From Acanthaster planci (taxonomy: Eukaryota > Echinodermata > Asteroidea > Valvatida > Acanthasteridae), in the NCBI RefSeq assembly GCF_001949145.1, contig NW_019091381.1, positions 1,600,524-1,664,523 on the forward strand: 64,000 bases of DNA, read 5' to 3'. The position numbers were made by a program, and so were the translations under genes. How positions within the stretch are numbered: position 1 is the first letter of the stretch; every line of letters starts with the position of its first letter. The notes under the pieces were generated by a model, which searched no databases, was not told the origin of the DNA, and saw only the letters and a list, made by a program, of their open reading frames with translations. Shown one piece after another: positions 24,401-35,800 of the stretch.

Positions 24401-27400
24401 GCATCTGGTACTGGGTGTGGCCCAACTCATGATGAATGGTTTGAAAGAAATCCATGGTGACCTCTGTGCACATCTTAACCCTAGGATGCGGAAAGACGAA
24501 AAAAAAGACGTCGAACCTGAATACAATTTTCAGATTACCACGCGAGCTACATTTATGGAAATATTACCTGCATAACTTATCATTTTTCCCCAGTTGAATT
24601 AGTTGCCCCTTCTAACCCACCTGAAGTCCTCCCCGTTTCCCAGATCCCATGCTGAGGGGTGACACACGACCTGTCGGCCGTCCTTGGGCTTCACAATCAT
24701 AGAGTTGCTCCAGAAGGCCGGATTGACTCGCAGCAGACCAAGGGAAGCGAAGAAGTCATCGGCAAGCTCAAACATTATCCGCGGAGTGAAATTCTGCCGT
24801 AAAGAGCATGAGCGAAGAGCAAAATGAAAAACAATCCTCATATAGAATCTCTATTTATCGAATTAGAAATCCGATTGGTCAAATGTCATCCACTCCAGTA
24901 TCCTGGTTTTCTTTTAAAACGAGACAGCTTTCACATGTTCCTGTGCTGTCTGAATTCTCACTAACTGTATATTGGTAAAAGTCGGATTTTTGTAATTCCT
25001 AATTCATCCGACCAAAAAAGTTCGACCCATTCTTGTCAGGCAATCTTACCTTGGCAACCATGGTATCTGTAACATCAATGTTTGGCCGATCTGGATACGG
25101 CACTACCTGACCAAATATATTGCCCCAGAACCGTCCCCACATATCACCTGTGATAGGAAATTGTCATTCTTGTTTAATTTCAGTTTCAATTTGAATTGTT
25201 GTGTTGAAATAGCAAGCAATCACGCGAAAGCTTTCAAGTAACATAAATAGAGATTCTAATGGATAGAGTTCATTGTAAAAATATATTTACCTAGTAAACA
25301 GGATGGAATTTTTCCCTTGACATCAACTTTCGAGCCATGGGTTTTGTGCATGATGCGTCTTACATAGGCGTGTAGCTGTTGGTAGAGGGGCAGTATTTGA
25401 TCGTAGATCTTGTAAGCTTCATCGACGATGGTGGCGCTTTCATAATCAGAGCGCCAATAAGCACCCATGTCCGCATGACCTAAAGGAAAACAATAGCGAT
25501 TGCGCATTAGAATTCGATTGCGATGATGTGTTCCATGTTTTTGTTTTAGGAGAAACTGCTCTTTGGTTAGTAGTAACCATGGCATCAGGAGCGACTCTCT
25601 ATCTCACCGTTGGCCACTGCTGCTTCATTTGCCAGTTTGACGAACTTTTTGTAAAGGGGTTTGTTTGGTGTCCCGACTGCATCGCGGAAGCCTTTCCAGG
25701 CCCAGACTAATTCATCCCAGTTGGTCGAGGTGGCCATGATGTGGGCCAAACCTGTTAAGGAACCAGACGAAACAGACAGATTGTCGGTCAGACAAACAGA
25801 CAAGGCAGAAAATGACAAATACAATACAACAGCATGCAGGAATTTAGATACACAGATAAACAAAGAAATTTACAAATATTTTTTTTTCAAAAGATGAATT
25901 ATGAATTTGTACAAATACAAATACGTCATTTACATCGGATGGTACAATATTTGAATAATGTATCCAGTTTACATCCTTACCAGGCTCTAGTTGCAAACAT
26001 TCTGTTGGTTGGTCTTCCTTGCAGACGGTGCCAGCACTGTAGTTGTCAGTCATCTTATTCACCACATTATTGTACTGTCAAGGTAATTAGAAAGAAGTGC
26101 ATATCCGCTCCGATTGGAACAAAAGAGGACGTGTTTCTTGGTACTCACCGCAAAGTTACACCATGAGGCGCGCAAGTATATGCGCGTTTAACGTAGAGCA
26201 CGCTGAGTACGCGTAACTAATTCACTCCCATTGATCTCCATTATTGTGGGTGCGTTCGATTAGCTTACACGTGGAAGTCAAACTTCGTTTAGCCATCACG
26301 TGATCTTTGTGCCTGCCCTGGTGTCAGCCACCACTAGCCCAGCTGGCGAGCGGGTCTCTAGGGGCTGCCCGAGTGTAATGACGTCACGGATGGACTGTTC
26401 GAGCATGGATATCATGGAACGTGGCGGGGACTTGACCTTTTTCCCAGAATGTTTTGGCGAATACGCTGCAGCGTTCGATTAGCCTCATTTCGAGGCTTCC
26501 CTTGCGTGTAACACTGGTGTATCAGGGAAGCTAATCGAACGCACCCTATAGTCTTTGCGTACACGCAGTACGCGACGCGTGCAAGAACCCGCTTGTAACC
26601 ACCTGTCCTTCTTTTCACCGATTGGGGGCGCACTTCAGCTCGGGGCAGATTCAGGTCATACTTTCCATTCTGTTGCACGAATGTTCAAGTACCTGACAAC
26701 TGTGATAATAGAAACTAAAAAATGAAAATGGCTCGAAAAATGTTAATTTAATTTTTTGGTGTCCCTTAATTCACTGCAATATTAACTTACAGAGATTCAA
26801 CTATATCCCGATGAGTGATTGATACTAGCCTTGGTTAAGTCGATAAATATTTTTTAAACGCAAACCATACCTCTTCAACCTTGCTAGGCTCCAGTGCAGC
26901 CGTTCCTATGTCTTTGATCTTTTGAAATTGCCGCTTAACATCTTCATCAAAGCCGCTTACATCAAATCGACTTGCGTTCTGGTATGCCTCTTGTCGAAAT
27001 GCGGCTGAAACTAGACTAGCCTCCACCTATTTGAACGGGAACCAATCAACAATTAACCTTTGGGATTCGTTTTACGAATTCTAACATCAATTTTGTAAAA
27101 GTAAGAAGGCTATAATTCCTTACTAAAGATGTCAATTGCAAACAACAAAGAAAGGACAGAAACGCGGTTTACTTTATAGGCAGTAAGATTCATCTCTCTC
27201 CCCCGAACCACATCCGCTCAGAGCGGGAACAAAAGAGGGCGTGTTTTTAAATGAAATTGTTGGTGCTTTGGTACGAACTCAATGCGTATAGGCGCTCGAG
27301 TTTATGATGTGCGTTTGACGCAGAGCAAACTGAGTACGCGCAAAGAATTTTTCTGGAATGTTTTGTCTTCGCTAGTCTTGGGCCGTGTCCGAAACGGGCT

Positions 27401-30400
27401 TCCAGAGGTACGGCTAGGTCTATTATCTGCGCGTCTCCACGCATTTCCAATGGAACAAAGACCTAGACCTAACTCTAGACAATAGATTCGGATGCAGCCT
27501 TAGTTCCAAGAACTTCCAGTAGTTATTCCGTGACAAGAACCACACACGTAGGCCTACACTGTTAGAGGGCGCTATCACCACACGAATCGTTATGATAACG
27601 ATTCATGAGGTGATATAGCACCCTGTACATGTAGATGTAGATGTACATACATGTACATGTATAGTACGCGTGATGGTTCGCGGTGTTATGGAACAACTGG
27701 AAGGTCTTGGAACCAAGACTAGGTCTTCGCGTGCATGCCGAACGCGCGCAAGAACTTCCTTGGAAAACTTCGTTCCAGTCTACCTCTCTATCGCCGATGA
27801 GGGTGCCTTTCAGCTCAGGGCGGATCACAGACATCGGCCCTTTTCCAACACGCGATTTGGGCTCCGTCTGAGGCTTCGTTCCCAAAACCAATCCCTGATT
27901 GTGGGCCTGAAGCGTTTAAATTAAATTGGATTACTGTAATTTCTGGCTCTCTTGCATCTTATTTGATGTTTTGTGGCACTATTAGACTAATTACTGCGCT
28001 TACGGCTTCAAAGTCAGCTAATTAAAAAACAGGTGAAGCCTGAGACGGAGCCGAAGTTGAGTATTGGAAAACGGCCATATAAACGCATGGACCGCCAGGT
28101 TCCATTCAAAACTACGGGGGGGGGGTCGTGATCTACGCGGGGCCTGACTAAAATCAAAACTATGGGTAAATTCATTAATTCACCCCTCGGTATATGGAAT
28201 TTACGCACAGTTGAAGAATCCCAGCCATAAATTCTATGAAGCCATTTTTCGATTGTAAAAGACCCCCTGTATTTACTTAATCTGGCCCATAGGGATTCGA
28301 AACAATGCGGTTACAACATTTGAAAAAAATATAGCAGTACCGAAGAGCAAAAACAGGTGAACGTAGTCGGAAGCACATGTAGGCCTAAACAAATACAGGC
28401 AATGTAAATACGTTGCACGTAATGCGCAATGGACGCGCTGCCATCCGTCGCTTCGCTCATTGTTTTGCCATACTTTTCAAAATCACGGTTTTAGAATTAG
28501 CGTGGCTGGTTCTCGTATTTTCACGAACAGCTCGGTTTGTTGTTCGTGGGTCTGCCGCTCTGGGAACGAACAAGTGGTTATTGCTGGTAGTTGCATGCAA
28601 CATGACGGCGACCATGTACGTTATTCGAGAGTTAATGTTTGGATGGGCTGAATTCTTTTTTATTTAAACAGGAACATTGATTTTTGTGTTATGGAAAATG
28701 TTAATGTTAATTTTGCAAACCTTCCCATTGTCGGTGGCTTTGGAAGCCAACTGTCTGCTTTTACATGTGTTCAAACATCAAAATATCAAGGACCTGGCTT
28801 TTTCCATTATCACAGCTGGGGGCGGTTCCCTTAAGAATTCGCCTGCCTGGTCTTTTTTGAAACTGAGTATGCATGTAAAGACATTCAAAATGAGTACAAT
28901 TCTGAAGTCTCTATTTTTCCCAGAGGGGTCAGGCCCGTCAGATTTTTTTTCAATGTCCGATTGTTGTGGATACATAGGTAATTTATTACATTGTTACTAT
29001 GTACAAAATAATAACCCTTACAGGAGAGGATAGTATTTTGTCGTTACCGATATAATTGCTTTTTATATTTATCTTCTCTTTTTGGTGGCCCGAGCGGTGT
29101 TTGCCGAGCGGGGTCCCCCTTGAATCTGCGCCTGGCCTTCAACTCAATCAAGCATAAGGTTTTGTTGTTAGGGGGTCGACCCGCGTGCAACGAGAAAAGT
29201 TGACATTATTTTTGGATGACCTGCATCGGACAAATCATAGGATTTTCGTGAGAACGGCATGTCTGATGTTCCACAAAACTGGTGTCGAAATGATCACAAG
29301 ACCTTACTGGGGAAACTCAGAAAGTTCGGTGCTAAGGAGGTACGTGGTAGTGGGGGGCGTGCTCGATACCCTAAATCTCCCTCTTGATACCCTGTACCGT
29401 GGAACACTGTTGTAACAAGGTACAGTGTATTTGGACTTCAGTACAACCTTGTTGTTACAGCTGCCTTGATAGAAAACAAACAAACAAACAAAAAGATTTG
29501 AGACCTTAATCCCCCCGCTGTAAATATTACTTAGCATTTATTATAGTGTTCTTCTTATCTGTGTTGACTGTTCGTATGCCTTCCAGCAGAACTGGACTCA
29601 AGATTGAAGGCACTGATTGCCCTATTCCACTATGACTTGGTTCCTACACCATCATTGGTCCTATTTACACTCTCATCATGCATCAACCAAACACTGTGTA
29701 CAGATAACGTGTAAATAAAATACGGTTTATCGCCTTGCTTCTCTTGTTAAGAAGAAAACTTCACAATTGATAACATCGCCATATAATTACCCATAATTCT
29801 GCAACATGAGCATATATTTGTTTGCATTAGGATTATTCTGTCTACAGACGAACCACACAGAAACTTAAGCTTGCAGTAAGCCAGGCTATAACAGATTACG
29901 TTTTAAAAAGCCTGCGAGCGGTTCGTTTACACCATGGAGGAGGTTCCTTCCTCCATGTTTACACCGAGTCGCAAAATGCAGAGTTTAGCAACGTTCAACT
30001 CAACTTTTCCCAGACAATGACGGACGCGCTTCAGGGAACAACTGGGCGCTGTTCAGTTTGTCCAACTATGCAACTGTTTATAAGGTTTTACAGCAGCCTA
30101 CGTGATGCATTCACGTGAGAAAAAAATATCTGAAAGAATGCATGATGTCCTTAGGCTAACATTCAAGGTGAAAACACCAGGAGACATGAGGCTATTTTAT
30201 AAATGAAAGATAAGCATTGTAGAGACGCAATCTTTCTGAGGGCCATGGGGACAGTCATTTTGAAAGAAAAACTCACCTTGCCCTCCCCCAACACAAGACA
30301 TGGACTCGCCATACGGGCATCGCGAACAAATAATTAGCTATTATTCGCTTGAATTTTAACACGGAACTCCCTCGTATACTTGTACAGGAGTTATTACCCA

Positions 30401-30899
30401 TAAAGGTCAGTTACATGGCAGCGTCTGTTGCATGCTTCGCCGATACCAGCATTAAAAATCGAAATATTCATTCAATTTTATAAATAGACGTGGATCTGAC
30501 GCAAGGCGAGTCGTACGTACATGGTCGACCAAATGATATACATGTACATGTACACCGTTCAATGCATCGAGCTCAAATAACTTCAGTGCTCTGTGTGAAT
30601 ACCGTTTCCTCTGATCTTAATAGCGTTACGGCTCTCCGGTAAAGAATCTTACAATAAGTTTAACTTACGTCTTTCTGCTGGTTGTAAGCAGTGACATTGG
30701 TGTAATATCCCCAGCTGGCCAGTGCACCGGCGTAGATAATGATTTGCGCTTGCTCTGTATAGTGTCTCAGAAATTCATTTGCCTCATTTTGGTCCGTGAT
30801 AGGATCAGACTCCCTCGCTTGCTGGAGTGATGAACCGGCTTTGGCAGAAATCAGGGCAAGAAGAAGGGAAAGATACATTCTTGAGAGAACTCGGGACAT
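21473..30899 (-). CDS. ace: Single-domain angiotensin-converting enzyme (peptidase family M2), 13 exons
   Basis: This is a zinc dipeptidyl carboxypeptidase that trims C-terminal dipeptides from extracellular peptides. Exons in transcript order: 30899-30669, 27026-26871, 26074-25981, 25751-25608, 25479-25291, 25147-25050, 24793-24621, 24480-24248, 24129-23985, 23680-23582, 23396-23274, 22834-22671, 21555-21473. Every phase closes, giving about 643 residues, the size of a one-domain ACE (insect AnCE or testis ACE) and not the two-domain somatic form. A signal peptide is visible ([20 protein letters not shown]). The zinc motif is HHELGH (about 378-383), with the third ligand in FHEAVGE (Glu about 407). 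LDQWRWDVF and [19 protein letters not shown] are family signatures. The last exon ends [20 protein letters not shown], a short hydrophobic tail that could be a membrane anchor or GPI signal. A small exon missed between 22671 and 21555 cannot be excluded. Confidence 0.93.
21811..22112. mobile_element. Possible hAT-like MITE, CAGGGGC(G/C)GATCCAG ends
   Basis: CAGGGGCCGATCCAG at the left mirrors CTGGATCCGCCCCT at the right. The interior has G-runs, pyrimidine tracts and GGGGGCGTGCACCCCC. The same terminal word is familiar from hAT-type MITEs in marine animals. No clean target duplication is visible, so the exact ends are uncertain. It lies in the last intron of the ACE gene. Confidence 0.45.
26104..26660 (+). 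repeat. Repeat copy 1 in ACE intron 2, interrupted by a MITE
   Basis: It begins CCGCTCCGATTGGAACAAAAG and shares with 27212-27890 the ordered words GGAACAAAAGAGG(A/G)CGTGTTT, GAGTACGCG, GCAAGAAC and TTTCAGCTC-type sequence near the end. Its middle is occupied by the separate inverted-repeat element at 26248-26546. Confidence 0.5.
26248..26546. mobile_element. TIR element, GGGTGCGTTCGATTAGCTT ends (299 bp)
   Basis: GGGTGCGTTCGATTAGCTT at the left end is the exact reverse complement of AAGCTAATCGAACGCACCC at the right end: a perfect 19-bp terminal inverted repeat. A second copy of GTTCGATTAGC occurs near 26473. It has no coding capacity. Target duplication is not obvious. It is nested in the larger repeat at 26104-26660. 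Confidence 0.8.
27212..27890 (+). repeat. Repeat copy 2, in ACE intron 1
   Basis: This is the relative of 26104-26660, beginning CCGCTCAGAGCGGGAACAAA. It is also interrupted at its middle by a different inverted-repeat element (27380-27499), and ends with CTCAGGGCGGAT-type sequence corresponding to CTCGGGGCAGAT in copy 1. Confidence 0.5.
27380..27499. mobile_element. Short TIR element, GGGCCGTGTCCGAA ends (120 bp)
   Basis: GGGCCGTGTCCGAAAC at the left pairs imperfectly with GATTCGGATGCAGCC at the right. The interior includes CTAGGTCTA...GACCTAGACC, which also pairs. It is consistent with a degenerate MITE. Confidence 0.5.
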
Positions 30900-32222
30900 G
30901 GTGGTTGCAGACAGGTAGAGGCAAATCAGTTTGCCTTACCACTTGCGTGTGCACAATGCACGCAGCTGACTGACACGCTTCAGTCGGCACAACAATCATA
31001 AACCCGTGTAATTTGCCAGTTAATTCAGTAAGTCGTATTTGAACATTGGTCCAACGCAGCCCCAGTGGTACGAAAGCCCATGTGTGCCATCTCTTTTTAT
31101 TTTCAAGAGCAGTCATAACTACAGTGGCTTTCTTATATATTCCAGGGAACCACTCCGAAAATATAAATATATATATATACAGACATCCGTTGATTCATAA
31201 CTGGCCATGAATATGCACCTTGACGCCAGTTGGCGTTGGAACGGCGCCTGCTATGACTGTTAAAACCGATGTGGGAGTGACACTCTCTACCGGAGCGATT
31301 ACACTGGAAGACGCTGTCTGCAGGTGGGGGAGCTCTCTTGCGTTTTGCCCGTCGTGCCTCCGATGCCAGGCGCAACCTATCATCATCTTGAATCAGGCTC
31401 TGACGTAGGTTCCGGTTGTGCCTCCAACGCGAGCGATCCAATGCAAGCGTATAGCGTAACCTGGTAACACCGACAGTTATTGAGTACTGAAGTGTGACGT
31501 CTCTGTGAACAAGAAAGTGCAGTGCAAACGAATGGAGTACGCGCGCGTGTTGGTTCACGCGCTGGTTTTCGCGCTAATGCCTTTTACACACTAATTGTGC
31601 GGGTGACGTATTCACTTCGGTACTCTATTATAAGTAGACTACGCGCTCATCTGAGGCATTTATGAAAAAAGAATTCTGTTTCTCAACTTTTCTGCCATCA
31701 GACCGATTTTTGTACGTTAAACTAAGGCAAAGCCCACGACCAGTAAAAAATTACTGCCTTCGAAAATAAGACTAGACGCTATCGAAACTGAAAACAGCTG
31801 CTCTCCGAAATAAAAAATAACTGGTCACGAAAATGAAATAGTTATGGCACTAACAGGCTTTCGTAAATGGGGGGGGGGTAGTCATTCCATTGTGCCAAAA
31901 TATGGGCTGAATATCAGTGGAGTTTCAAGCCTGCCTCTGGTTCTGTTCGCCCTGGTACATTCTTAATCCTTGAAGGGAGCTAGTGGGCAGAAAAAAAACT
32001 AAATCTCCACTTTCCGTGCTTTGCCATTCACTCTGTGCAAAGTTGCAGGATCTGGTTATCTAATGTCCTAGGGTCATATATTGTTCTCCGAGACAGTCGA
32101 GGAGTAATATCAGTAGAAATGCCGGTCACTTTGAAGAGACTGTGGTGGAACTTTGATTGAATTACCTGTACTGCCATTGCATATGATGTAAAAAAATGCA
32201 TTCTAATAAATAATTATAAATT
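30900..32222. other. Head-to-head intergenic region between ACE and GLMN
   Basis: The two divergent genes start 1.9 kb apart, so this region should hold both promoters. I see a short TA dinucleotide run near 31168 and no convincing TATA box at either start. The overlapping reading frames at 31133-31558 have no splice or family support. Confidence 0.45.
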
Positions 32223-32398
32223 AATACGGGCGATTCGCAATGGTGCACCTCCAAGAGTTTGCAACGCGTTGGCCAATCACAACGTGCGAAATTTGTCGAC
32301 CCTTTCCAAAAGCGCACTGGGTTGACAGATTTCGCGCATTGTAACTGGCCAACGCGTTGCAAACTCCTGGTGACGCACTATTGTGAAACCACTGTATT
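32223..32398. mobile_element. Foldback MITE, copy D
   Basis: It starts AATACGGGCGATTCGCAA and ends TTGTGAAACCACTGTATT. It lies about 440 bp upstream of the glomulin start codon, inside the shared promoter region. The A/T string ATAATTATAAATTA occurs just before it and again at 32402-32415, four bases after its end. Confidence 0.85.
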
Positions 32399-32837
32399 AT
32401 GATAATTATAAATTATTTTCAAATAATTTTTTTACCCATGTTATTAAAGGTACAGTCCATCGTTTGTAGCTATCAAGAAATTAACTGACAAAATTAGTTT
32501 TGTGCCCACATCAGAAAATGTTATTGTTCGTTTTATATGTAAATTTTGAATTTATTTCAACAAATATTTGTGACATTACCAAGTCTAGCTCTTGATCTTT
32601 CCCTAAGAGGGCGCTCTCATTATTCGCTTTGTTGATCTTAAGTGGCTAGCTGCGCGGCGTCCGAAATTTGTGGCTGTGGCCGCTGCAGGTAACACTTGTG
32701 CAGCTAGCGGCTGCAGCCACTTCCCCTACAATGGAGTGCTAAACCAAGCCGCAACACAACCGCGTGTATACCACAGCAAACGGGTCTTCCCCTACCGCCG
32801 CGCCGTTACCAAATAATCACTTAACAATAACAGTGCA

Positions 32838-35800
32838 ATGGCCGTCAATTTGAGGAAGTCTTTCCAGCCTTTTGTAAGTTTTAAAACGATCAGAAACAGT
32901 GTCTAAAATGGGCATCGACTACGGTAGGATCAAGAGAAATTTACGGAAAATATTTTGTTGGTTAACAGTTTGCAGACGCGTTAGGCCCTAAGCGTGTTAA
33001 GTAGGCCTCAACTTACCGACAGTTCCATGATATACATGTACATGTAGGCCTACGGACAACACACTTGATACCCCTTTGCGCAAACTAGACTACAGAGACT
33101 TGCCTGAAAAAAAAACAAGCGTTTTCTAAATAAATGATTGGCAATTTCCCCAGCTCAAGTTTAGCCTTTTAGGAGATGTTATTAATATTACTTTCTAATG
33201 CTGCTGCTAAAAATGATTTAAGGGAAAATTAGTGTTGTAATTAATGGAACTCTTTCCGACGAATTCTTTCCTCCATGCATTCTGTCTGCATGGAGGCACA
33301 TGATATACGCACCCACAATATAGGCCGAACTGAAATCAGTATTAAACCTAACACTCCTCAGTCCTCCAACAGGTGAAGGATTGAGGAGTGTTAGGGTTAA
33401 AGCTAATTCTGTTATGCTTCACGATCATGACGTTAAAGCATATGTAAATGTAGGTCAGAAAATGCCTGTGGCATTTTCCGTCTTTGTGTAACACAAACAC
33501 TGTTTCATGTGTACCATTTCAGAGTGGGCGGAGTGCGCAGTCCCTGAAGAGCAGTCATGATGAGGTCTATGGGCTTCTTTCAACAATCAAAGGGAGCGTG
33601 AAAGCTGGATCCAAGCAACTCAGAGATGTTGTCAGTGATGGGCAGTACAAGGTGGAACTGGTCTTGATTTCTCACTTCCAACCATCCTTATTAACCAAGG
33701 GATTTAATGAAGGAAGACTTCCGTGTTTGGTCTCCACCCGTTCAGAGTTTTCAAGTATTATAAATGGTGCTTTCTCTGTTCTCCCTTACTGAACCCATTT
33801 TATTTTGCTGATTTACCCCAAATACCCGTATAATACACCCCTTAACTTTGCGTTTATTACACTCAAACTTGTGGAGATCAGACTCAAACGTAGAATCCTT
33901 TTCATCTCTTTAACCATTTCCACCAGCTGTAAACTAACAGAAAAAAATACGCATGAAAGTTAGTGAAGTCAGTTCTCTCTCAAATTGTCAAAAGACAAGT
34001 GATATGTCATTGTGTCTGTGAATAAAGTAATCTATCTTGATATCCCGTAGGGTTTGGTGGAGTACATAGCTTGGGACTTACTACCCATCCTTGGTCCTCA
34101 CCTCTCACATAAGGAGAAGAATGAAGAGATCTACAATGACTGCGTCCAGATTGTTCTCCGACTGGCTGAGGTGAGCAGAAAGTTTATCTCCCATCAGTGA
34201 CATCACACTGACACACTTGTGCTTGGAATGTTTCAGATGCACTGGGCTAGCGCTTGGATAAGCCCCAATGAATGGTTTGAATTCAACTCTTTCCACATAT
34301 GAGGAATATCAGAAATTCATTGTAGGGATTTTTTGGATCAAGCTCCAAAGACATCTTACTGTTAGGTGTATGATTTTCGCTTTCAGCTTGGAAATCCTAA
34401 GGAGATGTTTATTGGCATCCTCGAGCAGCTGGATCGATTTCTAGACAGCCTGGTTCACAATGACCTCCTTGAACCACTTCAAACAGGTATGCATATACAT
34501 GCCTTCAAACCAGGACCCAGTTCCTGCTTAGCAGGAAATTCTGGTCAGCATATTTGTTTGCTAAGAAAATTCGGCAAATAACCAGTTCTGGTGTAGTTGG
34601 TAATGGACAGGTAGGGGCAGTGTCAATTATTCAAGTATTTGGATATTCTGTCAATTATCAAATATTTGAATATTCATTTCCAAATTGAATATTCAGAGTG
34701 ATGAATTTCCTTGATGATTTCTCAGTCATCCGACGTCTAGGCCTTGCCAAACCACTCTACTACAATCAACTCCTGACCAGCCTGTATTCACACATGGAAC
34801 GGCTGAGTGTACCCAGCGTCAATGGTATGGGGGCTATGGAGCGTCGGCTGATCGGCCAGGATGCTGACTATTCCAAGATGGAGACCACCACACTGGTTCT
34901 GCTGGAATTCTTGGTGCCGATGGTACGTGACATTGAGGCTGCGCTGGTGACGAAGCAGCTGAGCCACACCCCCAAAGTAGGTGAAGCTTCAAAAGACTGG
35001 TGTATATAACACTATCCGCTCATTTCTCAATTGCCTCTGTGATTTGACTCTCTAATCAACAATGCTGAATCATTCTGTTGTAGGAAATTAAAGAAATTGA
35101 AGCTACAAGAACAGAGATAATGAAATTGTAAGTGAAGATTTATCATCCTTGTGACCTGTGCCTGTTATGAATGTTACAATAAAACTGCATAACGTGACTT
35201 TTTTGAATGGACGTACGTTTACAAGGTTGAGTGCTTTTTTGTTGCCTACAGCGTGTTAAATATTCTCGACCATCCCCTGATTGCGATCGAGTTCAAATAT
35301 CAGGATGATGCAGATGAAGAAGCGGCTGAAATGGAGGAGCTAGGCATCAGTGAGGAGGCCAGACAACGAGTCATTCCCAGACAAGAGGAGTTCTCACTGA
35401 GTAAGAAGGCTGCCGAGCAGTGTATGGTGAGTTCCCTGGAGGGTAATCCTCAAGTCTGATGAACTATTCCCAAAAATGATTTTCTAGAAATCCGATTGGT
35501 CAATATGTCTGAGCTGGCAAACTGGAGGTTGTGTGTTTGAAGCCCGTCAAAGAATTATTTTTCCCTGGGGTATCAGAGAGGTCTTGGTATGCTTGGCCCA
35601 GAATAGCTCATTCTTGTCAATTAAACAGTAAAAAAAAATCAACAAACAGACCAACTCAAAACACATTTGATTGACTTGTTAACCGTATCTACACTTTTAA
35701 GCAGGCGGTTCATATTATCATTAATGATGCTGAAGAGTTGTCAGGTTTCTGAAGTTGGAAGTGCCATTTAAAAACCTATTAGTATTGTTGTTATTCTTAT

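Noticed and set aside
35480-35600. tRNA gene or tRNA-derived SINE in a glomulin intron (GGTTGTGTGTTTGAAGCCC looks like a B box)
   Set aside because: No matching A box or cloverleaf could be formed, so the similarity is too short.
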